NCBI RefSeq assembly: GCF_010015445.1
Contig: NC_053123.1
Coordinates: 5,422,148 to 5,486,147 of the forward strand
From: Perca fluviatilis
Taxonomy: Eukaryota > Chordata > Actinopteri > Perciformes > Percidae
Length of the DNA stretch: 64,000 bases
Direction of reading: 5' to 3'
Shown here: positions 52,131 to 62,390 of the stretch, in pieces
How the letters are laid out: the number at the start of each line of letters is the position of its first letter
Numbering within the stretch: position 1 is the stretch's first letter
Notes under the pieces: generated by a model
The model's database searches: none
Told to the model about the DNA's origin: nothing
The model's input: the letters and a program-made list of their open reading frames with translations, nothing else
Program-made: the position numbers and the translations under genes

Positions 52131-52614
52131 TTATTTTGCCCGGCTGCATATAAACAGGAATATTAGTGGAATATTCACTATTATTAGCCATGTAAACAGC
52201 TTAGTCAGAATATTGTCTTCATTGGAATAAGGGCAAAAACCGGAATATTATGTGCATGTAAACATAGTCACTGACTTCATCTGTATTAACCATTTTCACC
52301 AGAAGATTTTTGGAAAATAATACTTGGGATGATTTAAAATTGACGTACTGTACACTTTTAAAACAACACTACAGTCATCTTATTGCCTGGACCACAGACT
52401 GTAGCTTCTGAAGAAAGGAGCATCCATCACTTCTAACTAGTCAAACTTCCAAAACAGAAACATCGACACACCCTCTTTAAGCCTTTGGGCCTCTTGTCCT
52501 GGGTATGCCGTGGTTAAAGTCATCCCCCACTAGCTGGTCTGATAAACACGAGCACATGTGCATCAATCACATGTGCTGCATTACTTCTGGGTATTACATT
52601 CCTCGCTATCTTTT

Positions 52615-52800
52615 TAAAGATTAGTTTTTGGGGCTTTTACGCCTTTAATTTGACAGGACAGCTAGGTGAGAAAGGGGAGAGAGAGGGGGAAGACATGCAG
52701 GAAATTGTGACAGGTCGGATTCGAACCCTGGACCTCTGCATCGAGGAATAAACCTCTCAGTATATGTGCGCCTTCTCTACCCACTGATCAACCCGACCAC
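52615..52800 (-). mobile_element. tRNA-derived SINE with 16-bp target duplication, minus strand
   Basis: Flanked by ttcctcgctatctttt (52599-52614) and ttcctcgctgtctttt (52801-52816). Contains ggtcggattcgaaccctgga, the reverse of a B box. Confidence 0.92.
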
Positions 52801-53254
52801 TTCCTCGCTGTCTTTTGCAGTCCAGCAGTCCACCTCGGTTTTGTTTTTGTGCAGTGGGGCCATTGATCTGAAGAATTGCTGTTGGACTCATCATTTGAAT
52901 ATGTTATTTTGTATGTGTTATCATATGTGTATTAAGTGGGCCACATCAACTGACATTGCACACTAAGTGAGCAACACTTCACTGACGCAGACACGAGAAA
53001 GTTGAACAATGCAGCAGAAATGTTACTACTTCTAACAGCAGGTGCAATCAGATCAGGTCTGTGTAAATTACAGTGTGTGGTCTAGACTGTAATATTCTTC
53101 ACTGTTTCATGTTACCAGATATAACAATGGTAACTCAGACTAGGACGGAATAGTAACCCTTTATTAGCCCAACAGCATGTGTTTACTGCAGCATGGCTTA
53201 CACCATCAGCGGAAGCTAAAGTTACCCACAATCCATCAATTGTATCTCAACTAA

Positions 53255-53366
53255 TCTAATCTAATAGTGGCCCAAAATACACAACATAGACCTACTCTAT
53301 CTGTAGAGTGTCCCGAGATAACGTCTGTGGTGATTTGACACTATAAATAAAACTGAATTGCATTGA
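53255..53366 (+). mobile_element. LINE-type 3' end fragment
   Basis: Ends gtcccgagataacgtctgtg, gatttgacactataaataaa, actgaattgcattgaac: a familiar 3' end of teleost non-LTR elements. Confidence 0.5.
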
Positions 53367-53367
53367 A

Positions 53368-53710
53368 CTGGGGTGGCAGTAGCTCAGTCTGAAGGGAGTT
53401 GGGTCAGGAACTGGAGGGTTGCTGGTTCAAGTCCCCATACAAACCAAAGTCTGGTGGTGGACTGGTAGCTGGACAGGTGCCAGTTCACCACCTGGGCACT
53501 ACCAATGTGCTGTTGAGCAAAGCACCGAACCCCCCAACTGCTCGGGGCGCCTGTCCATTGACAGCTGCAGCCCCCTCACTCTGACGTTTCTCCATTTGTG
53601 CATGTATAGGTTCTGAGCGTGTGTGTGTATTTCAGGCCTGTGTGTAGCGTGTAATAACAACAGAGTTAATATTGCAGGATTAATAAAGTATAACTCGTTG
53701 TTATTATTAA
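53368..53710 (+). mobile_element. tRNA-derived SINE, + strand, next to a tns1 acceptor
   Basis: Head ggggtggcagtagctcagtc (A-box-like), then ggttgctggttcaagtcccc (B-box-like), a body with gttgagcaaagcaccgaacc, and a tail ttaataaagtataactcg. Different family from the minus-strand SINEs. Ends about 25 bp before exon 53735. Confidence 0.75.
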
Positions 53711-53734
53711 TCACAATACCCCACTCTGTGACAG

Positions 53735-53906
53735 GAGTGCGAGTCTGCTGCAGGCCCTGGAGGAGAGCTACGAGTTGGACCTGGTCTACATCACAGAGAG
53801 GATCATCTCTGTCGCCTTCCCCAGCAGCGTGGAGGAGCAGAGCTACGCCGCCAACCTGCGGGAGGTCGCCTCCATGCTGCGCTCCAAACACGGCCACAAC
53901 TACCTG
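53735..53906 (+). CDS. tns1: tns1 exon: start of PTEN-like phosphatase domain
   Basis: A 172-bp exon; one base completes the preceding Arg codon, then 57 codons. It reads [20 protein letters not shown], then [20 protein letters not shown], and ends [17 protein letters not shown]. The [15 protein letters not shown]......LREVA.ML.SKHG.NYL pattern is the first block of the tensin phosphatase-like domain and is close to vertebrate tensin-1. Acceptor tgacag and donor gtacac are canonical though the donor is a weak match. GC content is clearly higher than in the introns on either side. A SINE ends about 25 bp upstream, so part of the splice signal may be SINE-derived. Confidence 0.95.
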
Positions 53907-54448
53907 GTACACTTTTCCTGCGTACATCTGGACGATTCTGGCAGGAAGACAGCATTTTTGCTTTCTAAAAGAAATGGAGTTAATAGCGTTAATATAGCCT
54001 ATTAGCGTAGTAACCTAGCATTGCTCATTACTATACTACCTTAGCAAAGCCAGCAAAGGACAACCTTTGTAAGAGTAAAGAATGATCACTGACCAATGAG
54101 AACAGTCTTAAATCATATATTTGGCTTTGAAGAGAGCATATATCACAGCTTCAGTTCCCTGTCGTAAAGGGCTGTCTGCAGCAAGGTGGAAATATTCTCA
54201 ATATAGTGTACAGTTGAAGGGGGTACTTTGCAGATATGTGCAAATAAATGTCCAAGTCTGACAGTTTGTTAGTCTAATGTTTTTTTCATAGTGGTTGTGT
54301 ATGGTTATTATATTACGGCTATGAACCAATCAGATTGCTTGATTTTAGCTACCTGTTTTATAAATAATACATTTCTTCTTTCCTGTCAATATACAATGTA
54401 ATGATTAAGAATTTCAAATGATGGTGTTTACTTTGACTTCTTCCTTAG
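53907..54448 (+). other. tns1: tns1 intron, 542 bp
   Basis: Donor gtacac, acceptor ttccttag. AT-rich unique-looking sequence; nothing else seen. Confidence 0.9.
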
Positions 54449-54499
54449 CTCTTCAACCTCAGTGAGAAGCGTTACGACATCTGCCAACTTAATCCAAAG
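54449..54499 (+). CDS. tns1: tns1 exon: phosphatase-like domain (17 codons)
   Basis: A 51-bp phase-0 exon between cttccttag and gtaacc, reading LFNLSEKRYDICQLNPK. L-F-N-L-S-E-(K/R)-R is a signature shared by tensins 1-3, following NYL in the exon before. It forms a core strand of the dual-specificity-phosphatase fold. The downstream intron becomes almost pure pyrimidine right after the donor. Confidence 0.95.
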
Positions 54500-55240
54500 G
54501 TAACCCTTCTCTCCTCTCCTCGTTTCCTCTCCTCTCGTTTTCTCTCTTCATTTTCTCTCCTCTCCTCTCGCTTTTTACTTCTCGTTTCCTCTCCTCTCGT
54601 CTAATATTCTCTCCTCTCGTTTTTTTCTTGTTTTCTCGTCTCGTCTCCCTTCCTCTCCTCTCTTCCTCTAGTTTCCTCGTTTCCCTTCCTCTCGTTTTCT
54701 CTCCTCTCGTCTCATTTTCTCTCCTCTTGTTTTCTCTCGTTTCCTCTTGTCTCGTCTCCTTTCCTCTGCCCTCCTCTTGTTTTTCTCGTTTTCTCGTCTC
54801 GTCTCCCTTCCTCTCCTCTCTTCCTCTAGTTTTCTCATTTCCCCTCCTCTCGTTTCCTTACTCTCCTTTTCCCTCCTCTTACTCTAGTTTCCTCTCGTTT
54901 TCTCTCCTCTCGTCTCATTTTCTCTCCTCTCGTTTTCTCTCGTTTCCTCTTGTCTCGTCTTCTTTCCTCTGCTCTCCTCTCGTTTTCTCTCGTTTTCTCT
55001 TGTTTTCTCTCCTTTCCTCTTCTCTCTTCCTCTTGTTTCCTCTCCTCCTGTTTTCTCTCCTATCCTCTCTTTTTCTCTCCCTTCCTCTCGTCTCCCTTCT
55101 TCTCCTCTCTCTTTCTCTAGTTTCCTCTTGTTTTCTCTCATCTCGATTTCTCTCCTCTCGTTTTTTCTCGTTTCCTCTCCTCTCCACTCGTCTCCTCTCC
55201 TCGTATTGTAGTCTGACTGACACTCTCTCTCCTCTCTCAG
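54500..55240 (+). repeat. Pyrimidine-rich tns1 intron (741 bp, CTCTCGTTTT-type degenerate repeat)
   Basis: From just after the donor to the acceptor, the + strand is nearly all C and T, built from degenerate repeats of ctcctctcgttttct and cctctcgtctc, with scattered G only in CG/TG/AG steps. Long open frames across it (poly-Ser/Leu/Phe on +, Arg/Glu on -) come from this composition. Such mirror-like polypurine-polypyrimidine DNA can form triplex (H-DNA), and the many CT runs create competing acceptor-like sites before the real one at 55240. Confidence 0.9.
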
Positions 55241-55363
55241 GTGTTGGACTTTGGCTGGCCTGACCACCATGCTCCAGCCCTGGACAAAATCTGCAGCATC
55301 TGCAAGGCCATGGACACCTGGCTGAGTGCAGACAGCCACAACGTGGTGGTCATACACAACAAG
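55241..55363 (+). CDS. tns1: tns1 exon: WPD loop and start of P-loop
   Basis: A 123-bp phase-0 exon (41 codons). It starts [20 protein letters not shown], continues [18 protein letters not shown] and ends HNK. The WPD motif (Trp-Pro-Asp at 55256-55264) matches the loop that carries the general acid in active protein tyrosine phosphatases. The terminal His-Asn-Lys begins the P-loop: Asn (55358-55360) stands where active enzymes have the nucleophilic Cys. His-Asn here is the tensin-1 state; tensin-3 keeps His-Cys and tensin-2 has Tyr-Cys, as I recall their sequences. The donor is gtgaga. Confidence 0.96.
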
Positions 55364-58200
55364 GTGAGATGAGTGGAGTCTGCTGCTGTGGGAGTGGGAT
55401 CTCTAAACAGTAGAGGGTGCTCTCAGGCTCCTATCAGGACCCCCGCTTCCTGAGGCTGCGGCTGGTTTGCGTGTTTGTGTGTGTAATGACGTTGTCCCTG
55501 AGTGAAACGCTGGCATTCAGGGTGTGAGAGCGTTTGTGTGTGAGAGTGTCTCTTTGGGTGCATGTTTGGGTTGGGCTGGCCGAGGGTTAGGAAAACACAA
55601 ATTAGGGAGGTGAGGCACACCACTCATCATGGCTACTTAGGTTTATTTACTCTTTTACTTGTAACAATACCATACAACTGAGTTGACCAATGCTTTCCTG
55701 TTGTTGCCTCAACTTACTTGCATCACATTACACTCTTGTGGCAAACCACACTCGTCTGGCTCCTCAATATGCCGACACAAACCATAAAAAGTAGATCCAA
55801 ATGCAACTGCTAGACCGAGGTCCCGAACGTAAAACCTAATCATTTTCACGTTAAGCCCGCTGTGCGTCTGATTGTGTATTGCAACATGAGAACGGGATCC
55901 GTGGCTCATTCCAAGACGTTCCCACAGGGAGGTTACAAACAAGTCGGCTGCCATAACAACTGGTGTTATTTCACTGCCAGTTGAGTAATGCTAGTCATGA
56001 GTGTGAGGGTAGGCTTGGAGGTTGTGGTGGTCACTAGGGAAGTAGACCGTTTTGGGTTTATTCCAATCAACAAATCATTTCCACTGGGCTCCGCACTGTT
56101 TACGCGGCTGTGCTATTTATAATGTGGAACACACTCATGCTCCACAGTGGCCCTTGTTTTAACGATGGACGGATATGTAAAATGAATGCAATCCGAGACT
56201 GGTGTTTTGTTGCCATAGTAACCATAGTAACATGTGCTTGGACTTTGGCCCTATTAAATGCCCAGCCACTATTTTGTTTGTAATAGATTTTTTTTATGAT
56301 TGAAAATGATCATACTAATACTAATGTAAGCAGATATTTAAAGGGGTACTCCACCAATTTCACAGTCAGCTAACATGTCTTGAGGGGTACAATTTAGCCT
56401 GTAACAACAGTGTTTAAATATCTTCTGAGGTTTTTAAGTATATATAAAATACTAAATAACCCTGATGATGTCATCAGACTGGGTCTTGGAGACTTTACAT
56501 GTGATAACGTATAATGTATGAATAAAGTTACAAACTGGGTGGATGGACTTTAAATGATGTGGGCATTCACTAGGCAGCAGAGGCTCAACAAAAAGATACT
56601 AACACATTGCATTATGGGAAATATAGGTAGTAGGATCCTGCAATTTTGGATTTTGACCTCTTTCATTCTTCCTTTTTTTACATAGCATTTAAAACAACAG
56701 ACCCAAAGTGCTTTGAGATGAACAACATTAAATAAATCAAAGATGCATAACAAGCAATAATACAAAATGTAATACAAAACAAAACAACTGACATGATAAA
56801 CCAAGTCAAGTCAAGAAATCGGAAGCTAGGAGAGAAGGAATAACATCAAGAATAGATTAAAAAGCAGTAAGAAGGGGTGACAAATAAGTCAAGAGAGGAC
56901 TTGACTTGACAGAAGCCACTAGGCAGCCTCAGGCTGAATTAAAAGCGAGTTAAAAAAAGGTAGGTGTTTAGAATTTGACTCAAAAGTTTCAATTGTGCAA
57001 CTTCATGTGCGATGTGAGGCTGTTCCAGAGCCTGTGAGCAGCAACAGAAAAAGCTGGGCCACCTTTGGTTTGGAGGAATAACTAAAGTAGAAAAGTAGAA
57101 AAAACGGGTAGAACCAGAAAAGTTTTTTTTTTTAACTTCTTCCCACTCCTTTTTGAACATGGAAATCCTTATTTGAATCATCTACAATCATTTTTGAAAG
57201 ATATGTTTGCTGAGGATTTAAGTTTTTTTCTTGGTTGTGCTGTAATGTACATGTTTTTATTTATCTTTTATTTTTTTATTTTTAACTTGTTCAAAAAAAA
57301 CTAAAATGAGGCATGAGTGAGGGACTGAGAGGAGCTGACCGGCATGTCCTGGGGGCAGAATATGGACATTCCACTTGCGCGATTGCTCTGTGCCGCCTCC
57401 GGTGGATTTCTGAGGACTATGGTTAACTGCTCCTAGGATCTCTGCAGGGTAAATCCATAGACCGTATATAATGGACCAATAGACCCTGTTGCTCTGGACG
57501 GAGACCAGTGAAGGCTATTAGAAGCACTTTTCCGGTGATGGCCAGCTTTACTGAGCAGCCTCCAACTGAGAGAGACGACATAAATGTGACGTGAGCAACG
57601 TGTCTGAAAGTGTGAAGTCTTCTGGTAGCTGTGCCAAGAGAAATCTCAATCATTCCCAATCTTACAGAGACGGAGAGCGTAGGTATATGTAAGGACATAA
57701 CATAGACACAGGCTAATTATTGCTAACTAAAATGCTAGTTAACATTAGTAATTAAACTTAAACAGCTCATGTAAGTCTAAACTGCCTGCAAGCTTATCCT
57801 GTACTATACGGTAATTCCTCTACTATGTGACACAATCGTTAGCCTATTTTTATAAAAACGTCTGCTACGGGGCAATAACGTGAGGTACAAGGTAATGGAG
57901 CCTTTTATACATTGTCGTGTTTCTTTAGAAATAAACAATGGACAAATAGAGTCTTTAAACGCGTCTTAAGACCCTCCTCCGCAGTGCTGTGAAGGAAGGT
58001 CTGGCAATGCGAGACTAGTCTAAAATGGACTAAAATGTGACGAGGCATGCATTTGGATCTTGAATTTTGTATTTAAAAACATCACGAGAATAAAACTACC
58101 CCAATAGCCCCAGTAAAGTAGATTATATACTATAAATATGTGGGAGGAAAATGTTGCAATAACATCTGTAGTTGACTCTTGATTGGTGTCTTTTTTTCAG
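55364..58200 (+). other. tns1: tns1 intron, 2.8 kb
   Basis: Donor gtgaga, acceptor ctttttttcag. Contains an apparent reversed retroelement-like repeat (about 56680-57130), fragments of a multi-copy teleost repeat at 57380-57460 and 57960-58020, and otherwise unassigned sequence. Confidence 0.85.
56680..57130 (-). repeat. Interspersed repeat (reverse retroelement-like)
   Basis: Contains agtgctttgagatgaacaac and gttccagagcctgtgagcag, phrases typical of a widespread teleost repeat. Family not identified. Confidence 0.4.
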
Positions 58201-58265
58201 GGCAACCGGGGAAGAACTGGAGTGGTGGTGGCAGCCTACATGCATTACAGCAACATATCTGCCAG
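58201..58265 (+). CDS. tns1: tns1 exon: P-loop arginine and following helix
   Basis: A 65-bp exon, phase 0 at the start and two bases (AG) left at the end. Reads [20 protein letters not shown] then A and a split Ser. It completes the P-loop and the helix behind it. [16 protein letters not shown] continues into the next exon, identical in pattern to mammalian tensin-1. Donor gtactg is a moderate match. Confidence 0.95.
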
Positions 58266-58302
58266 GTACTGTACAGTATGTCTATAACCCACACTATACC
58301 TG

Positions 58303-59125
58303 CAGACGGGTAAGATGTAACTAAGTACATTTACTCAAGTACAAATCTTGAGTCTTTTCTTGTCATGCCACTTTCTGCTTCTACTCCGCTACATTTCTGA
58401 GAGAAATATTTCCACTACATTCATCTGAAAGCTTTAGTTACTAGTTACTTTACACATTAAGACAACAATATAACGTAAGTCCAGCTGAATGGATTAGACC
58501 ATTAAACACACAACTGTTTGGATCCTTTTTACTTTCAATAAAAAAGTACATTTTCCTGATGATACTTACATATTTTTACTTAAGTAACATTTTCAATTGA
58601 GGACTTTTACTTGTAACGGAGTGTTTTTACAGTGTGGTATTACAGGGTTTCCGCGGGATCTTAAAAGTCTAAAATTTCATTTAAAAATGTTAGGCCTTAA
58701 AATGTCTTAAATCCGCTGGAGTAGTGTGTTGTAGGTCTGAAATTATTTTAACAGGTCTTAATGTTCCTACGCACATGCAACGCTACTTCTAATGCTCTTT
58801 TTTTTTATTATTCCATGATGTTGTAGTTCTTTCTTTCAGTAGTCCAAATATAATTTTGCTGTATTACGACTACAAATGGAACCAACATGCAACTCATACT
58901 GCAGCCAATCAGTTTTGGTGTTACTGGCGCGAGTCTTAGCGATATTTGGCTTTAAAAAAAAAACTGAATTTAGGGCTCTGTTGATGTTGTGATAAAGGTC
59001 TTAAATTTCCTACATAATGTTCTTAAAAAGGTCTTAAAAAGTATTACATTTGACTCTGTGAAACCTGCAGAAACTGGCATTAGTACTTTCTTAAGTAAAT
59101 GATCTGAATACTTCTTTAATCATTG
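58303..59125. mobile_element. CAGTGGTGGAA-family MITE with a nested element
   Basis: Diverged left end cagacgggtaagatgtaac, then ttactcaagt and ctacattcatctgaaagctt as in 46898-47387; right part ttaagtaaatgatctgaata. Interrupted by 58643-59074. Confidence 0.75.
58643..59074. mobile_element. hAT-like element CAGGGTTTCCGCGGG..., nested (432 bp)
   Basis: Flanked by tggtatta (58635-58642) and tggcatta (59075-59082), an 8-bp duplication with one mismatch, in the middle of another MITE. Rich in gtcttaaa motifs. Confidence 0.72.
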
Positions 59126-59165
59126 GATGCAGCCCACTTTGAGTGAGAGGAAAAAAGTCAGACAG

Positions 59166-59167
<2 letters not shown>

Positions 59168-59200
<33 letters not shown>
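59168..59200. repeat. (AG)n microsatellite
   Basis: Pure AG run. Confidence 0.95.
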
Positions 59201-59203
<3 letters not shown>

Positions 59204-59869
59204 GATGAATCTGTAATTTTCAGGAAACATACAAATAGAAGAGGAGAAAAACAGGCAGAAGAAAGAGATATTACAGGGAAAAAAACAACAACTAGATAAG
59301 CCAGCATTGTTCATCACAAGACTGAAGCCCACACTGGAAGAACAGACGGAGATGTGATGAACAGAAGAAGGAGGGGTGGAACATGAGACTGGAGAACAAC
59401 ACTTTTATGAGGAGACATCCAAGGAAACGTATTTGATATTATAATTCTGAGCAGAAAGCAATGAGTTAGCTTAAATAGTCACCGAATCATAAGACTGAAA
59501 TTACAAGTGCCTGCTTTTTCTTTCTTTCTTTCTTGTTTTATTGGATTTGTTTTTTAGATATGTCGAATTAGAATGGCCCTCTGTTACAAAACACAAGCAG
59601 ATGTAAACTGTTAAACTATCAGAAGAGCGCATGACTTGGTTTTGTTTCTGGAAGAACACTGATTGGCCGGGAGAACATTTAGCACGCTCTCTTCCATGCT
59701 AAAGTATTCGAGTTCTCTATAAACCCATTATCTCACGAATCAATTCACAGCTAGTGTGAAGTCGCTATCATGACTTAAGCAGCAGCAAAAAAGCCTGAAC
59801 ATTCAAACTTTGACACTTGCCATATGGGAAAATATGTAAAATGTTGCAATAAGTTGCTTTACTGTGTGA

Positions 59870-60215
59870 TAGGGCTGCACAATATGAGGAAAATATCTAA
59901 TTGCAATTATTTTGACTGATATTGTAATTGCAATATGATTCAAGATATTGGAGGGAATGATCATTTTTGTATCAATATTCTCATTTTCATTGAAAAGTAT
60001 TCAAATTAAAATGATTATAGTGTGATTTTTGCAAGGATTTAGTCTGTAGGATAGGATTTGTAGGCCGGGACATCTCTGCAGCACCACAATACTTCATTTT
60101 AGAATGGTTTGACACATTTGGCCTTTAACAAATATTGCGCCACTCCCTGCGATTTGGATATTGCACCAGTCCATAATGCGATTTGGATAAATTTGCGATT
60201 AATTGTGAAGCCCTA
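59870..60215. mobile_element. hAT-type MITE with perfect 8-bp duplication (346 bp)
   Basis: Ends tagggctgcacaatatg and gtgaagcccta; identical flanks ctgtgtga at 59862-59869 and 60216-60223. Confidence 0.92.
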
Positions 60216-60659
60216 CTGTGTGATATGTAATGGAGGTTATGCAGAATTCGCTGTCAGACTTAAACCTTGCAGCCGCTTAGTCTGTAAGATCTTTAGACGT
60301 GTACGTGTAGCAACAATATTATGAATGTCTAAATTGAGATTTAGAATTATTTTTTTTCTGATCATCTAGTGAGAAATGATCCTACTATTGGTTTTCCTGA
60401 TTGTGTTCTTGTTTGTGAGGTGGTATCTCATGGTATTAATCTTCCCCCCTGAAAATGCATTCACTTGCATTAAAATCATTTTTTGTACAAGTCACGGTGT
60501 GCAGACTTTTCAGATGGCGTGACCAGGCTGCACACACATGCATTATATCACATATTTGAAATAGGCTACTGTACATATGCATTGCTGGAGAGTAAAATAA
60601 AAAGTTCTTTAAAGGTAAGTTAACCTCATGTGTATACATTTGTGTCTGTTTGAATGCAG

Positions 60660-60743
60660 TGCTGACCAGGCTCTGGACAGGTTTGCCATGAAGCGCTTCT
60701 ATGAAGACAAAGTGCTTCCTGTGGGCCAGCCGTCTCAGAAAAG
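60660..60743 (+). CDS. tns1: tns1 exon: phosphatase-like domain, [17 protein letters not shown] segment
   Basis: An 84-bp exon that finishes the split Ser and adds 27 codons: [17 protein letters not shown] then [10 protein letters not shown], leaving AG for a split Arg. [16 protein letters not shown]......QPSQ(K/R)RY is highly conserved in tensins. Acceptor gaatgcag, donor gtcagc. Confidence 0.95.
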
Positions 60744-60865
60744 GTCAGCCTTGCCTCACTTATTGTTTATTTTATGAGTTTGACCCCCAAGGTGAACTCT
60801 CCCACAAAGGAACCTCTGTCTTTCTACCAACTAAAATAACTTAAAACTGCATTTATTGATTTTAA

Positions 60866-61715
60866 ACGGTAACTACCATTTTTTTCAACCTGAACCCTAT
60901 TTTCCTATGTTTTTGTGTCTAAATGATTGATGGGAACAACAATCTTTGACATGTGTCCAGTATTAAGCGAGATCGCTGCAGTCGGCAGTCAGTGAAACAA
61001 GCTACAATGTAAGTTAATAGGGCAATATTCACATACGTTCACAAAAGTGCTCATTTTGCCAATGACAGGCTCAGATTAATATTAATATTCGACAACATTA
61101 TGGAAAGGATTTCTAAGGAGGCCGACCTTTCTGTTAAAGAGTAAGATCCTTTTTTTAAACATAAAAACAGCCGCGAAATTGCGTTCGCTAAACCCACAAG
61201 ACTCCATGTAAATAAATAGTCATTTTAGCATCGTAAAATACACTTCATTCTAAGTCGACAGAAACAAAATAAAACTTTGAAAAGCCATTTTGGGTTGTCT
61301 TTCCACTTTTCCAACAATCACAACTCTAATTTTGGTTCAAATAAACACATAGGTTATCCAATTTACATGTGAAAATATGTTTGCTCTATGCACGCTAAAA
61401 GTATAGTTTTTTTAAATGGAGTCTGGTGGGTTTAGCGCTAGCGACTTCAGAGCTGTTTCTGGTTAAACAGAAAGGTCTCAAAGAGGTTTTAAAGGTCTAT
61501 CTCTGTTGGGATCCTTTCCATAATGTTGTCAGACACTTAGAATATTAATCTGAGCCTGTCAGTGACAAAATGAGCACTTTTGTGAAGGTAAATACAAGCT
61601 AGACAATTTCCCTATTAACTTACATTGTAGCTTAATACTGGACCAATGTCAAACTCACTTAGACACAGAAACATGGGAAAATAGGGTTCAGGTTAAAAAA
61701 AAAAACAGTTACCCT
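60866..61715. mobile_element. TTAA-flanked foldback element (850 bp)
   Basis: TTAA at 60862-60865 and 61716-61719. Arms of about 250 bp are inverted: acctgaaccctattttcc and its complement ggaaaatagggttcaggt, plus shared catttt..caatgacaggctc and cattatggaaagga. No coding frame. A diverged relative starts near 63440. Confidence 0.82.
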
Positions 61716-61817
61716 TTAATTGCAACGTGGGGGCAGGAGAACACGCTGAAAACAACGTTAACACTATATGTCTAAGAGTGTTGCTGTCCACCTGACAAAT
61801 GTCCGTTTTGTTTTTTT

Positions 61818-61990
61818 AAAGATGATTGTTTGGGCTTTTCCGCCTTTTATTTTTGACAGGACAGCTAGGTGAGAAAGGGGAGAGAGAGGGGGAAGACATG
61901 CAGGAAATCGTCACAGGACGAACTCAAACCCTGGACCTCTGCGTCGAGGCATAAACCCCTCAGTATATGTGCATCTGCTCTATTTATCTA
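61818..61990 (-). mobile_element. tRNA-derived SINE, minus strand, diverged head
   Basis: Body gacaggacagctaggtgaga matches 52615-52800 closely; the tRNA-like end is degraded after 61975. Confidence 0.8.
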
Positions 61991-62277
61991 TTTTTTCTCT
62001 GAATATTACCCGCCTCCTCCCCAAGCTCTATATTATTATAATCATTTTTTTAACCTTCTAATGGCTGTAATACGCTGACGTACATTCAGCACCGCTGAAA
62101 ACATTCCTTGTTATTACTCGAGGTCAAAGCCAAAGACCCTGTCTCTTTGTTGTGATGAACACAGGATTATGCCTTTATCCCCTCGTTGTAAAACCTTAGG
62201 ATTTATGATAGAATTTGACAGAAGGGGACCTAGCAGCCTGTTCACGTCTTCCTTTTCTCTACCTCTGACGTGCTCAG

Positions 62278-62390
62278 GTATGTGGAGTACTTCAGCGGCT
62301 TGCTCTCCGGACACATCAAGATCAACAACAAACCCCTGTTCCTCCACCATGTCATCATGCACGGCATCCCCAACTTCGAGTCCAAAGGAG
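62278..62390 (+). CDS. tns1: tns1 exon: end of phosphatase domain ([11 protein letters not shown]...)
   Basis: A 113-bp exon; one base completes Arg, then 37 codons, then one base of a Gly codon. It begins [20 protein letters not shown] and ends [49 protein letters not shown] is the tensin-1 pattern at the junction to the C2 domain; the [12 protein letters not shown] part separates it from tensin-2 and -3. Acceptor tgctcag, donor gtgagg. Confidence 0.95.

Larger units (their letters stand above)
46387..53734 (+). other. tns1: tns1 intron, about 7.3 kb
   Basis: Donor gtagga, acceptor ctgtgacag. Holds a composite MITE (46898-47933), a copy of a common teleost repeat (49115-49480), two SINEs and a LINE 3' end near the acceptor. 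The 50500-51880 part shows no recognisable feature. The start-methionine exon used by short mammalian tensin-1 isoforms was not identified here. Confidence 0.7.
55355..58221 (+). other. tns1: Degenerate phosphatase P-loop split by an intron: HN-K | GNRGR-TG
   Basis: Joined across the intron, the motif is HNKGNRGRTG. Compared with the HCX5R signature of PTEN-like phosphatases, the Cys nucleophile is Asn, while the phosphate-binding Arg (58213-58215) and the following Thr-Gly of PTEN are kept. This predicts loss of catalysis with a preserved fold, as is known for tensin-1, which works as an adaptor at focal adhesions. Confidence 0.93.
58266..60659 (+). other. tns1: tns1 intron, 2.4 kb
   Basis: Donor gtactg, acceptor gaatgcag. 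Mostly transposon: a CAGTGGTGG-type MITE begins about 40 bp after the exon and is itself split by another element (58643-59074); a (GA)n tract lies at 59168-59200 and a third MITE with perfect 8-bp duplications at 59870-60215. Confidence 0.85.
60744..62277 (+). other. tns1: tns1 intron, 1.5 kb
   Basis: Donor gtcagc, acceptor tgctcag. Over half is a foldback element flanked by TTAA (60866-61715); a minus-strand tRNA-derived SINE follows (about 61818-61990). Confidence 0.85.

Noticed and set aside
54628..55357. 211-codon + frame and 157-codon minus frame
   Set aside because: They run through the pyrimidine-rich tns1 intron; the composition (Ser/Leu/Phe, Arg/Glu) follows from the repeat, and the minus frame also covers the antisense of a real exon.
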